DNA from: Comamonadaceae bacterium
GTDB taxonomy: Bacteria; Pseudomonadota; Gammaproteobacteria; Burkholderiales; Rhodocyclaceae
Reading direction: 5' to 3'
Length of the DNA stretch: 42,913 bases
NCBI GenBank assembly: GCA_029255645.1
Contig: JANLJE010000041.1
Coordinates: 1-42,913, forward strand
Part shown: piece by piece, positions 9,039-17,856 of the stretch
Layout of the letters: each line of letters starts with the position of its first letter
How positions within the stretch are numbered: the stretch's first letter is position 1
Made by a program: the position numbers and the translations under genes
The notes under the pieces: model-generated
Told to the model about the DNA's origin: nothing
The model's input: the letters and a program-made list of their open reading frames with translations, nothing else
Databases searched by the model: none

Positions 9039-9902
9039 ATGGATGTGCAGCAGGAAGACACCCTGAGTCCCGAGGAGATGGAAAAGGTCCTGGGTTCCTT
9101 CGATATTCCGGCCTGTCCGGCCCGGATCATGCAGGTCATGACCGAGGCGCAGCGGGATGAGCCGGACATGCGCAAGCTGACGGGGGTCATTTCCAGTGAT
9201 GTGGGCATGGCGGCGATGACCCTCAAGCTGGCCAATTCAGCCTTGTTCCGGGGTAATCGTGCCATCGGCACGGTTTCTCAGGCGATCGGCCGTCTCGGGA
9301 TGCGCAATATCGTCTGCGTGGCGGCGGCAGCGGCCTTGAAGTCCAGCCTGTCCGACCTGCCGGGGGTTCTGATGGAACGGTTCTGGACCCGGGCTTCCAC
9401 CCTGGCGATGGGGGCCGGTTTGGTGGCCGGGCATCTGTACGGGATTTCCCGGGAGATGGCCTTTACCTTTGCGCTGTTTCACGATGCCGCGATTCCCGTG
9501 ATGATGCGCCGGTTCAAGAGCTATCCGGCCATGTTCGAGGCGGTACTGGCCCAGGGCTGGCCCCTGGCCCAGATGGAAATGCAGCGCTTCCAGTGCGATC
9601 ACGCCATCGTCGGGGCCTTGCTGGCCAGGACCTGGGGGCTGCCGGATCTGCTGGCCAGGGCGATCCGGCATCATCATGACTATCAACTTTACAAGCTGCC
9701 GGAGCCGGTCATTCCTCATGAGGCGGTTTCCCTGATTGCCGTGACTCAGGTGGCAGAGCATCTGGCATCAGCAAGGCTCGGGGCAGGGAATGTGGAAGTA
9801 AACCCGCTGTTCAGCAAGGCCCTCCGACATCTGGGGCTCGATGAGCAGGATCTCCAGGACATTCAGGAGGAATGGGAGGATCTCCTGCCGGCCGCGGGGT
9901 AA
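9039..9902 (+). CDS. HDOD domain signalling protein (HDOD2)
   Basis: 287 aa, a single HDOD domain from about residue 15 to 260. Family segments are FDIPACPARIMQVM, GMAAMTLKLANSALF, AIGRLGMRNIVCVAAA and the metal-site-like ALFHDAAIPVMM and IRHHHDYQLY. The frame is open from 8976, but ATG at 9039 follows CCGGAGAG and starts a plausible protein. It is a paralogue of the product at 3927-4769 but clearly diverged. The stop (9900-9902) lies six bases from the outermost copy of the argB 3' repeat on the opposite strand. Confidence 0.88.
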   Translation: MDVQQEDTLSPEEMEKVLGSFDIPACPARIMQVMTEAQRDEPDMRKLTGVISSDVGMAAMTLKLANSALFRGNRAIGTVSQAIGRLGMRNIVCVAAAAALKSSLSDLPGVLMERFWTRASTLAMGAGLVAGHLYGISREMAFTFALFHDAAIPVMMRRFKSYPAMFEAVLAQGWPLAQMEMQRFQCDHAIVGALLARTWGLPDLLARAIRHHHDYQLYKLPEPVIPHEAVSLIAVTQVAEHLASARLGAGNVEVNPLFSKALRHLGLDEQDLQDIQEEWEDLLPAAG

Positions 9903-9908
9903 GTCCGC

Positions 9909-10886
<978 letters not shown>

Positions 10887-10892
10887 TTAAAG

Positions 10893-10922
10893 AAAAAGAC
10901 CGGAAAGGATTCCGGTCTTTTT
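10893..10922 (-). terminator. Bidirectional intrinsic terminator after hsp20
   Basis: A perfect 13-bp stem AAAAAGACCGGAA / TTCCGGTCTTTTT with an AGGA loop, flanked by T-rich sequence on both strands. It lies 33 nt beyond the hsp20 stop and before the argB start, so it separates the two same-strand genes. Confidence 0.9.
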
Positions 10923-10955
10923 CTTCACGCCGGGCTTGCTGCCCGAGGCGGGGGC

Positions 10956-11378
10956 TTACTGTACGGCGAGGCGCTTGCTGCTGGTGGCGGCCCGTTTGGG
11001 CAGGGTCAGTTCCAGCACCCCGTCGTTGAATTTGGCCACTGCCTGGCTGTCGTCGATGTCCTGGGCGAGCTGGAAGGAGCGGAATACCTTGCCGAAATAG
11101 CGCTCGGACCGGAGGATGCGCTCACCTTCCTTTTCCTCGTTCTCCTGGCGGACTTCGGCGCTGATGGAGACCTGATTGCCATCCACCGTGACGTGGATGT
11201 CTTCCTTCTTGACACCGGGCAGTTCGGCGTGGACCACGTAGGCATTTTCCTGTTCCTTCACGTCCATCCGGATGGAGGGCGCGGTGGCGGGTGCATTGCC
11301 GGCGTTGAGATCCATGGGACGGACGAAGAAGCCCCGGAACAGTTCATCCAGGGGATCGTGACGGATAATGTTGCTCAT
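10956..11378 (-). CDS. Small heat-shock protein, Hsp20/alpha-crystallin family
   Basis: 140 aa. An ATP-independent holdase that binds unfolding proteins. The alpha-crystallin domain covers about residues 35-130: IRMDVKEQENAYVVHAELPG, VKKEDIHVTVDGNQVSISA and the late FNDGVLELTLPK, which holds the GVLxLxxPK signature. A short C-terminal tail follows. AAGGAG lies 7 nt before the ATG. It is bounded by an intrinsic terminator, so it is monocistronic. A heat-shock (RpoH) promoter was sought upstream but not convincingly identified. Confidence 0.95.
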   Translation of the reverse strand: MSNIIRHDPLDELFRGFFVRPMDLNAGNAPATAPSIRMDVKEQENAYVVHAELPGVKKEDIHVTVDGNQVSISAEVRQENEEKEGERILRSERYFGKVFRSFQLAQDIDDSQAVAKFNDGVLELTLPKRAATSSKRLAVQ

Positions 11379-11398
11379 TTTTTTCTCCTTGAAATGTC

Positions 11399-11653
11399 AT
11401 GGAACGATTAGCTTCAAACAAACTGCTACATCACCAATGTGGGTCTGGGCCAGGTGATTTCAAGGGGGGCCGTGCCGGGGAGAATGAGGAGAAAAAAGTC
11501 TGTCCTGCCTGTGGCCGGGGCTTTTCCTGTGGTGTCCGGGCCGGGCGTTGCTGGTGCATGGAGCTGCCAGCTCTGGAGCATCCGCCTCCCTATCGGGACT
11601 GCCTCTGCCCGGACTGCCTGAGGGCCTGGTCAGCGGCCGAGGCGGGCGGGTAG
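11399..11653 (+). CDS. Cysteine-rich CWC family small protein
   Basis: 84 aa. The second half has the pattern CPACGRGFSCG...GRCWCMELP...CLCPDCL, matching the cysteine-rich CWC family, small proteins with a predicted metal-binding site and no known function. The only in-frame ATG is at 11399, just outside the hsp20 start on the other strand; the first ~30 residues are not conserved-looking, so a non-ATG start downstream is possible. It overlaps the 3' end of nudB on the opposite strand by 24 nt. It is easily missed because it is short and antisense to annotated genes. Confidence 0.75.
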   Translation: MERLASNKLLHHQCGSGPGDFKGGRAGENEEKKVCPACGRGFSCGVRAGRCWCMELPALEHPPPYRDCLCPDCLRAWSAAEAGG

Positions 11654-12073
11654 GGCCAAAATGGCGTCGCGGTTGCTCCAGGAAAAGCAGCGCCGGGCGG
11701 CTTCGGCCAGATCCAGCCAGCGGTACTCCCGGTGTTCCCGGGGGGCCAGCCGTACCGGTTGGGCAGAGGGAATCTCCAGGGAAAAGACATGTTCGGTGTT
11801 GCGGGTGACGCCGGGGGCGTAGCGGTGGCGCCATTCGGGGAAGATTTCGTACTCCTGGCGGAGTTGCCAGTCCTTGAGCTGTGCCGGCTGCACCGGGATG
11901 CCGGTTTCTTCCCGGACCTCCCGGCAGGCGGTTTGCAGCAGGGTTTCGCCGGCCTCCTGGCTGCCGGTGACCGATTGCCAGTAGCCGGGGTGGGCGGCCC
12001 GCTCCAGCAGCAGGATTTGCAGCTTCGGGGTGTGGATCACCACCAGCACCGAAACCGGATTTTTATAGGGCAT
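11630..12073 (-). CDS. nudB: Nudix hydrolase NudB, dihydroneopterin triphosphate diphosphatase
   Basis: 147 aa. The Nudix box runs G-SQEAG-E-TLLQTAC-REVREETGI, with the catalytic glutamates in REVREE. In NudB this removes pyrophosphate from dihydroneopterin triphosphate in folate synthesis. The assignment rests on length, the YKNPVSVLVVIHT N-terminus and its position downstream of aspS, which is conserved in proteobacteria. The ATG is 3 nt after the barstar stop, so it belongs to the aspS operon. folK, a later step of the same pathway, is at 31382-31870. Confidence 0.88.
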   Translation of the reverse strand: MPYKNPVSVLVVIHTPKLQILLLERAAHPGYWQSVTGSQEAGETLLQTACREVREETGIPVQPAQLKDWQLRQEYEIFPEWRHRYAPGVTRNTEHVFSLEIPSAQPVRLAPREHREYRWLDLAEAARRCFSWSNRDAILALPARLGR

Positions 12074-12076
12074 GCT

Positions 12077-12502
12077 TCAGGCCCGGGGAAGCGGGTCCAG
12101 ATCCAGGCGGGGGGCGTCGAGCAGGGCCCACAGGGCCCGGTCCTGGTCCCGCCATTCATCGCTGGCGGCCTGGAGAACGGCGATGAGGATATCCACTTCG
12201 TCCCCGAGGGGGGACAGGTTGCCGAGGATCAGAACCTGTCCTTGGGAGTTGAGCACGCCCGGGTCTGTCAGGCAGTCGTAGAGGGCATCGAAATTGGCGC
12301 CGAAATGCTCGGGAAAGCCCAGGGCCTGGCCCAGGCCGGCCAGCCAGGTGCGGGCATCGGTGGCGGATTCAGGGCGATAGCTGATCAGGGACCAGCCCAG
12401 GGCGTGGGCGGCTGCCGTGATGTCTGACTCGCTTCCCGGGGGGAGACGGTAAGGGCCGGAAAGCGTCTTGTCTTCCAGTGCTGGCTGGCGGGCGGTGCTC
12501 AT
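12077..12502 (-). CDS. Barstar family ribonuclease inhibitor
   Basis: 141 aa, no signal peptide, so cytoplasmic. The signature FGANFDALYDCLTD (about residues 67-80) corresponds to the barnase-binding helix of barstar, with D72 and D76 at the positions of barstar Asp35 and Asp39. A ~50-residue N-terminal extension precedes the barstar fold. It starts 3 nt after the RNase stop and uses an AAGGA site inside the RNase 3' end, which couples inhibitor synthesis to RNase synthesis. The inferred role is protection from the RNase before export. Confidence 0.9.
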   Translation of the reverse strand: MSTARQPALEDKTLSGPYRLPPGSESDITAAAHALGWSLISYRPESATDARTWLAGLGQALGFPEHFGANFDALYDCLTDPGVLNSQGQVLILGNLSPLGDEVDILIAVLQAASDEWRDQDRALWALLDAPRLDLDPLPRA

Positions 12503-12505
12503 GAC

Positions 12506-12871
12506 TCATTCCTTGATCGGGCGAAAACTGCGGTAGTGGTCGTCCGTGTAATAGAACTCCACAGGCGGCTTGCCCCCGGTGATAATGCGGCGGGCGCCCC
12601 GGTTTCTGGCGCCGGGGGTGGGAACCGTGTACTCCAGGTAATAGCCCCGGGCTCGCTGGGGCAGGTGCTTTTCAAAGTTGTTGAAGATGCTGCCGTCCTT
12701 GTTGGGATAGGCAAAGGGACCGCCCTGCTTGATCTGCTGCAGCACCTCCCGGCCTTCCGGGGGAAGCTGGTCGACACGGATGGCGCCGGAGTCGAAGCCG
12801 GGGACGGCGTGGCTGCCATTTCCGAGGAGCAGTGCTGCCGATAGCAGGAGGAAGCGGAACCAGGGTTTCAT
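12506..12871 (-). CDS. Secreted barnase-like guanyl-specific ribonuclease
   Basis: 121 aa with signal peptide MKPWFRFLLLSAALLLGNGSHA, so the mature enzyme is periplasmic or secreted. The C-terminal half matches the N1/T1-barnase fold: SIFNNFEKHLP, then YYLEYTVPTPGARNRGARRI and YYTDDHYRSF. E80 (base), R89, R94/R95 and H112 sit where barnase has its catalytic Glu73, Arg83, Arg87 and His102, so it looks active. The ATG at 12871 gives a clean signal peptide though no strong ribosome-binding site; the frame is open to 12928. It lies 78 nt after aspS in the same operon, upstream of barstar. Confidence 0.9.
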   Translation of the reverse strand: MKPWFRFLLLSAALLLGNGSHAVPGFDSGAIRVDQLPPEGREVLQQIKQGGPFAYPNKDGSIFNNFEKHLPQRARGYYLEYTVPTPGARNRGARRIITGGKPPVEFYYTDDHYRSFRPIKE

Positions 12872-12906
12872 GGCGTTTGCCCGGATCGTGAAGGGGCCTT
12901 CAAGCA

Positions 12907-12930
12907 CGATGCCCGCACCGGCGGGCATCG
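12907..12930 (-). other. Stable intercistronic hairpin between aspS and the RNase gene
   Basis: CGATGCCCGC / GCGGGCATCG form a perfect 10-bp stem with a tetraloop, 20 nt after the aspS stop. There is no T-tract, so it is more likely a processing or stability element, or a Rho-pausing site, than a full terminator; it would lower RNase/barstar expression relative to aspS. Confidence 0.6.
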
Positions 12931-12949
12931 GTAGGGTGGGGCGTGATGC

Positions 12950-14758
12950 TTACTGACCGACTTCGACCTGGGTGTCGACCTTCTGACGCAGGCGGATGTG
13001 CAGTTCACGCAGTTGTTTTTCATCGACGCTGGAGGGCGCATTGGTGAGCAGGCACTGGGCGCGCTGGGTCTTCGGGAAGGCGATCACGTCGCGGATCGAC
13101 TCGGCGCCGGCCATCATGGTGACGATGCGGTCCAGGCCGAAGGCCAGGCCGCCGTGTGGCGGGGCGCCATATTTCAGTGCATCGAGCAGGAAGCCGAACT
13201 TGGCCTGCTGCTCTTCCGGGCCGATGTTGAGGGCCGCAAACACTTTTTCCTGCACGTCGGCGCGGTGGATACGCACCGAGCCGCCGCCCAGTTCCCAGCC
13301 GTTGAGCGCCAGGTCATAGGCCTTGGCCAGGCACTGGCCCGGATCCGTCACCAGCAGATCGAGATGCTCGTCCTTGGGGCTGGTGAAGGGATGGTGGCAG
13401 GCGGTCCAGCGCCTGGATTCGTCGTCATATTCGAACATCGGGAAGTCGATGACCCAGAGCGGGGCCCACTTGGCGCCGGTGACGAAGCCTTTTTCATGGC
13501 CGATCTTGACGCGCAGCGCGCCGAGGGCGTCGTTGACGATCCTGGCCTTGTCGGCGCCAAAGAAGATCAGGTCGCCGGACTGGGCCCCGGTACGCTCGAT
13601 GACGGTCTTCAGGGAGGCTTCGGACAGGTTCTTGACGATCGGCGACTGCAGGCCGGTTTCGTTGATCTGGGTGACGTCATTGACCTTGATGTAGGCCAGG
13701 CCCTTGGCGCCGTAGATGCCGACGAACTGGGTGTAGGCGTCGATCTCGCCGCGCGTCAGAGCGGTGGCAGAAGCCGCGCCGCCCGGAATGCGCAGGGCGG
13801 CGATACGGCCGCCGGCGCTGTTGGCGACGCTGGAGAAGACCTTGAAGGCGACATCCTTGAAGGCGTCGGTGACTTCGGTGAGTTCGAGGGTGACGCGCAG
13901 GTCCGGCTTGTCCGAGCCGAAGCGGTGCATGGCTTCGGCGTAGGTCAGGCGCGGGAAGTCCGGCAGGTCCACGTCGATGGCTTCCTTGAACACGGAGCGG
14001 ATCAGTTTTTCCGTCAGCGCCATGATTTCGGCCTCGCTCATGAACGAGGTTTCGATATCGACCTGGGTGAATTCCGGCTGGCGGTCGGCGCGCAGGTCTT
14101 CGTCGCGGAAGCACTTGACGATCTGGTAGTAGCGGTCGAAGCCGGCCACCATCAGCAGTTGCTTGAAAAGTTGCGGCGACTGCGGCAGGGCGAAGAACTG
14201 GCCGGGATGCACGCGCGACGGCACGAGGTAGTCGCGCGCGCCTTCCGGCGTGGACTTGGTGAGCATCGGCGTTTCGATGTCGATGAAGCCGTGCTCGTCA
14301 AGGAAGCGGCGGAAGGCGCGCGCCGTCTTGTAGCGCAGCATCAGGTTGTTCTGCATCTGCGGGCGGCGCAGGTCGATGACGCGATGGGTGAGGCGCACGG
14401 TCTCGGTCAGGTTCTCGTCGTCGAGCTGGAACGGCGGGGTGATGGAGGGATTGAGCACCTCGATTTCATGACAGAGGATCTCGATCTCGCCGGAGGCGAG
14501 GTGGGGATTGCGGGTTCCTTCCGGGCGCATGCGCACCTTGCCGGTGACCTTCAGGCAGAACTCGTTGCGGACGTCTTCGGCGATCTTGAACATGTCGGGA
14601 CGGTCGGGATCGCACACCACCTGGGCCAGGCCTTCGCGGTCGCGCAGGTCGATGAAGATGACGCCGCCATGGTCGCGGCGACGGTGCGCCCAGCCGGCGA
14701 GGGTGACGATCTGGTCGCAGAGGGTGGCGTTGAGTTGGCCGCAGTAATGAGTACGCAT
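12950..14758 (-). CDS. aspS: Aspartyl-tRNA synthetase
   Basis: 602 aa, full bacterial length. Class II synthetase charging tRNA-Asp. The N-terminal OB-fold anticodon domain has [24 protein letters not shown]; the catalytic core has motif 1 and 2 ([18 protein letters not shown]) with the bacterial GAD insertion in between, and motif 3 [13 protein letters not shown]. The true start is ATG at 14758, [10 protein letters not shown]; the open frame to 15172 overlaps the DUF502 gene. The DUF502 stop and this start share a base (TGATG). Whether it also charges tRNA-Asn cannot be decided from this window. Confidence 0.98.
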   Translation of the reverse strand: MRTHYCGQLNATLCDQIVTLAGWAHRRRDHGGVIFIDLRDREGLAQVVCDPDRPDMFKIAEDVRNEFCLKVTGKVRMRPEGTRNPHLASGEIEILCHEIEVLNPSITPPFQLDDENLTETVRLTHRVIDLRRPQMQNNLMLRYKTARAFRRFLDEHGFIDIETPMLTKSTPEGARDYLVPSRVHPGQFFALPQSPQLFKQLLMVAGFDRYYQIVKCFRDEDLRADRQPEFTQVDIETSFMSEAEIMALTEKLIRSVFKEAIDVDLPDFPRLTYAEAMHRFGSDKPDLRVTLELTEVTDAFKDVAFKVFSSVANSAGGRIAALRIPGGAASATALTRGEIDAYTQFVGIYGAKGLAYIKVNDVTQINETGLQSPIVKNLSEASLKTVIERTGAQSGDLIFFGADKARIVNDALGALRVKIGHEKGFVTGAKWAPLWVIDFPMFEYDDESRRWTACHHPFTSPKDEHLDLLVTDPGQCLAKAYDLALNGWELGGGSVRIHRADVQEKVFAALNIGPEEQQAKFGFLLDALKYGAPPHGGLAFGLDRIVTMMAGAESIRDVIAFPKTQRAQCLLTNAPSSVDEKQLRELHIRLRQKVDTQVEVGQ

Positions 14759-15411
14759 CAGGGTGTTCCGGAAGAAATGGTTTGAAGAGGATCTGTTTTG
14801 CCGTGCCGGCGGCTGCTCTTGGGGGAGGGGGGGACCACCCCCATCGAGACGATATATTTGAGGGCTTCGTCCACGCTCATCTTGAGTTCCACGACTTCCT
14901 CGACCGGCATCATCAGGAAGAATCCGGAAGTCGGGTTGGGAGTGGTGGGAACATAAACGCTGACATAGTTGCCATCGAGGTGGTTGGCCACGTCCCCACC
15001 CGGCTTGCCGGTCAGAAAGGCGATGGTCCAGCTGCCCTGACGGGGGTACTGGACCAGCAGGGTCTTGCGGAAGGCGTTGCCATTGGGCGACAAGATGGTG
15101 TCCGAGACCTGCTTGACCGCGTTGTAAAGCGAGTTCACGACCGGGATGCGGGCCAGGATCTGTTCCCACCAACTCACCAGTTTCTGGCCGATGAAGTTCG
15201 CCGCCAGCAAGCCGGTGACGAAAATGATCATCAGGGTCAGGACCGTGCCTGCACCCGGAAGATCGAAACCGAGCAGATGAATGGGGTGGATGGCCTCAGG
15301 CAGCAGCAGCAGGGATTGATCCATGACGCCGACGATCATGGACAGTACCCAGGCGGTGATGGCCAGGGGAATCCAGATCAGGAGCCCGGTAATGAAGTAG
15401 CGCTTGAACAC
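14758..15411 (-). CDS. DUF502 inner-membrane protein
   Basis: 217 aa. Two hydrophobic segments, about residues 6-30 and 53-75, followed by a soluble domain with the family sequence [25 protein letters not shown] and the GKPGGD...[14 protein letters not shown] stretch. The family is widespread but uncharacterised. It starts 2 nt after fmdB and ends overlapping the aspS start by one base, so it is embedded in the fmdB-aspS operon, an order conserved in betaproteobacteria. The C-terminal ~25 residues are polar and proline/serine-rich. Confidence 0.92.
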   Translation of the reverse strand: MFKRYFITGLLIWIPLAITAWVLSMIVGVMDQSLLLLPEAIHPIHLLGFDLPGAGTVLTLMIIFVTGLLAANFIGQKLVSWWEQILARIPVVNSLYNAVKQVSDTILSPNGNAFRKTLLVQYPRQGSWTIAFLTGKPGGDVANHLDGNYVSVYVPTTPNPTSGFFLMMPVEEVVELKMSVDEALKYIVSMGVVPPSPKSSRRHGKTDPLQTISSGTP

Positions 15412-15413
15412 GG

Positions 15414-15665
15414 TCAGCTGGTCGAGCAGGCGCCGGAGGGGCAGGCGCCTTCCCCACCCTGGCAGGGGGGCGGGCTAGCGGGTTTGCTCTTGAAGTCGGT
15501 GGCGTACCAGCCGCTCCCCTTGAGCTGGAAACCGGCGGCAGACAGGAGCTTGTTATAGCTTGCCTGGCCGCATTCAGGACAGATGCTCAGCGGGGCGTCA
15601 CTGAGCTTTTGCAGGTGTTCTTTCTGAAAACCGCAGGAGGTGCAGCGATATTCGTAGATGGGCAT
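15414..15665 (-). CDS. FmdB-type zinc ribbon protein
   Basis: 83 aa. The N-terminus MPIYEYRCTSCG and CPECG give a CxxC-CxxC zinc ribbon, and GSGWYATDF is a standard family segment. FmdB proteins are putative regulatory proteins without proven function. The tail is rich in Pro, Cys and Gly. ATG at 15665 follows GGAGATTGACC; the frame open to 15710 has no conserved extension. It is the first gene of the operon that continues into DUF502 and aspS. Confidence 0.93.
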   Translation of the reverse strand: MPIYEYRCTSCGFQKEHLQKLSDAPLSICPECGQASYNKLLSAAGFQLKGSGWYATDFKSKPASPPPCQGGEGACPSGACSTS

Positions 15666-15689
15666 GGTCAATCTCCAGAAGGGTTGCGC

Positions 15690-15695
15690 ATTATA
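15690..15695 (-). promoter_or_regulatory. Candidate -10 of the fmdB-DUF502-aspS operon
   Basis: A perfect TATAAT on the minus strand, 25 nt before the fmdB ATG, leaving a short leader containing the ribosome-binding site. The -35 at the expected distance is poor, so an activator or an extended contact may be needed. Confidence 0.5.
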
Positions 15696-15761
15696 ACCGA
15701 GTGCTGGCACCTACTTGAAAGGTGTCTCGCGGCGCAATAGATGGAGGCTGATCGGCGGGAA

Positions 15762-16616
15762 TCAAGCTCCCGAACCCAGGTACAGGCGGTTCAGCGACTC
15801 ACCCCAGAACAGGGCGATGATGCCGGCGGCGGCCAGATAGGGGCCGAAGGGGATGGGAATGTTGCGCCCGTGCCGGGCGACGATCATCAGGGTGATGCCG
15901 ACGATGGCGCCCACTACCGAAGACAGCAGGATGATGCAGGGCAGCATGGTCCAGCCCATCCAGGCTCCCAGGGCGGCCAAGAGTTTGAAATCGCCGTAGC
16001 CCATGCCCTCCTTGCCGGTGACGAGTTTGAATAGCCAGTACACCGACCAGAGCGAGAGGTAGCCCGCCATGGCGCCGATGACGGCGCTGGAGAGGGGAAC
16101 GAACTGGCCGTTCAGGTTGAAGAGCAGACCGAGCCAGAGCAGGGGCAGGGTGAGACTGTCTGGCAGCAACTGGGTGTCCAGGTCGATCATGGCCAGGACC
16201 AGCAGGGTCCACAGCAGCAGGGTTGCTCCGATGGCCTGCCAGCCGGGGCCGAAGTGCCAGGCGGCAAACCCGGCCAGGAGGGCGGCCGCGGCTTCGGTCA
16301 GGGGGTAGCGCAGGGAAATGGGCGCCTTGCAAGCCTTGCATTTTCCGCCCAGCAGCAGATAGCTGAGGATGGGGATGTTTTCCAGCGCGCGGATGGGATG
16401 TCCGCACTGGGGGCAGCGCGAGCCGGGGCGGGCCAGGCTCAGAGGGGGGGGCGACGGCGGCGCTTCTCCTTGCAATTGAGCGCACTGGGCCTGCCATTCC
16501 TGTTCCATCATGCGGGGCAGACGGTGAATCACCACATTGAGGAAACTGCCGACCAGCAAACCCAGGAGAGTCAGGATGGCGGTGAATGGTATCGGCTCTG
16601 ATAGCAAGGAGAGCAT
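15762..16616 (-). CDS. pilD: Prepilin leader peptidase / N-methyltransferase
   Basis: 284 aa, polytopic inner-membrane enzyme that cleaves and N-methylates type IV prepilins and pseudopilins. The cytoplasmic loop has two CxxC pairs, CPQCG and CKACK, as in bifunctional enzymes. The two catalytic aspartates are in AMIDLDTQLLPD and GYGDFKLLAALGAW. ATG at 16616 overlaps the pilC stop by one base; a TTG three bases earlier is possible. It is last in pilB-pilC-pilD. The coaE gene that often follows pilD is absent here; fmdB comes next, 97 nt away. Confidence 0.97.
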   Translation of the reverse strand: MLSLLSEPIPFTAILTLLGLLVGSFLNVVIHRLPRMMEQEWQAQCAQLQGEAPPSPPPLSLARPGSRCPQCGHPIRALENIPILSYLLLGGKCKACKAPISLRYPLTEAAAALLAGFAAWHFGPGWQAIGATLLLWTLLVLAMIDLDTQLLPDSLTLPLLWLGLLFNLNGQFVPLSSAVIGAMAGYLSLWSVYWLFKLVTGKEGMGYGDFKLLAALGAWMGWTMLPCIILLSSVVGAIVGITLMIVARHGRNIPIPFGPYLAAAGIIALFWGESLNRLYLGSGA

Positions 16617-17845
16617 CAAACGACCGCTCCTAGTTTGAAGATGGGGAGGTACATGGCGACCACCATGCCGCCAATCAGGGTGCCAAGAATCACCATGATC
16701 ATCGGTTCCATCAGGCTGGAGAGGGCTTCGACTGCATCATCGACCTCGGCCTCGAAAAAGTCGGCGACCTTGGAGAGCATGGAATCGAGCGCCCCCGATT
16801 CTTCACCAATGGCCACCATCTGGGTGACCATATTGGGGAACAGGTTGGTGTTCTGCATGGCGCTGGTCAGATTGGCACCGGTGCTGACCTCCGTCTGAAT
16901 TTCCCGGGTGGCCAGTTTGTAGACATGGTTGCCCGCTGCGCCGCCCACCGACTCCAGGGATTCCACCAGCGGGACGCCGGCGGCGAACATGGTGGAGAGG
17001 GTGCGGGTCCAGCGGGCAATGACGGCCTTGCGGATCAGCTCACCGAAGATCGGCATCCGCAATAACAGACGATCCATGACGATCTGCATTTTTTCGGAGC
17101 GTTTCCAGGTATAGAAGAAACCGTACAGGCCTCCGCCGATGATGCCGAAGATCGCATACCAATAGGCCACGAAGAAATCCGAGATGGCAATGATGATCAG
17201 CGTAGGGGCGGGCAGGTCGGCGCCAAAACTTTTGAAGACGTCTTTGAAGGCGGGAATCACGAAAATCATGATCACGGCGGTGATGATGAAAGCCACGACG
17301 ATCACGGCGATGGGATAGAAGAGGGCGGACTTGATCTTGCTCTTGATGGCAAGGATCTTTTCCTTGTAGGTGGCCAACCGGTCCAGCAGGGAATCGAGAA
17401 TACCGGCCTGTTCACCGGCGCTCACCAGATTGCAAAAGAGCGGGTCAAAGTAGAGCGGATATTTGCGAAAGGCGGCGGAAAGGGAACTGCCGGTTTCCAC
17501 GTCGGCTTTGATGTCCAGCAGCAGTTTGCCGACTGCTGGATTGGCGTGACCGCGCCCGACGATATCAAAAGACTGTAACAGCGGCACCCCGGACTTCATC
17601 ATGGTGGCCAGTTGCCGGGTAAACAGGGTGATGTCCTTGTCGGAGACCTTGCCGCCCCGCTTGAAGCGTTGTCGGGTGATCTTGGCGTTCATGATCCCCT
17701 GGCGGCGCAAGGTGGTCTGCACCACCGTTTCCGTGGCCGCGCGCATCTCACCCCGGACGATCTTGCCGTCCTTGTTTTTGCCTTCCCAGAGGAAAGTGAA
17801 TTCCTTGACGCCAGAAGTTGAATTGGATTTCCCTGTGCTCGCCAT
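16616..17845 (-). CDS. pilC: Type IV pilus inner-membrane platform protein PilC
   Basis: 409 aa, family length. Two homologous GspF/PilC domains of about 120 residues: the first begins FTRQLATMMKSGVPLLQSFDI, the second WTRTLSTMFAAGVPLVESLESV. Hydrophobic segments around residues 180-205, 222-245 and 380-400 place it in the inner membrane, where it links the PilB motor to the growing pilin helix. It lies 11 nt downstream of pilB and overlaps pilD by one base. Confidence 0.97.
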   Translation of the reverse strand: MASTGKSNSTSGVKEFTFLWEGKNKDGKIVRGEMRAATETVVQTTLRRQGIMNAKITRQRFKRGGKVSDKDITLFTRQLATMMKSGVPLLQSFDIVGRGHANPAVGKLLLDIKADVETGSSLSAAFRKYPLYFDPLFCNLVSAGEQAGILDSLLDRLATYKEKILAIKSKIKSALFYPIAVIVVAFIITAVIMIFVIPAFKDVFKSFGADLPAPTLIIIAISDFFVAYWYAIFGIIGGGLYGFFYTWKRSEKMQIVMDRLLLRMPIFGELIRKAVIARWTRTLSTMFAAGVPLVESLESVGGAAGNHVYKLATREIQTEVSTGANLTSAMQNTNLFPNMVTQMVAIGEESGALDSMLSKVADFFEAEVDDAVEALSSLMEPMIMVILGTLIGGMVVAMYLPIFKLGAVV

Positions 17846-17856
17846 GGTGTCTGCCT

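Noticed and set aside
12998-14785. 595-aa ORF antisense to aspS
   Set aside because: Mirror of a real synthetase in GC-rich DNA; composition is Gly/Ala/His/Val-rich without family features.
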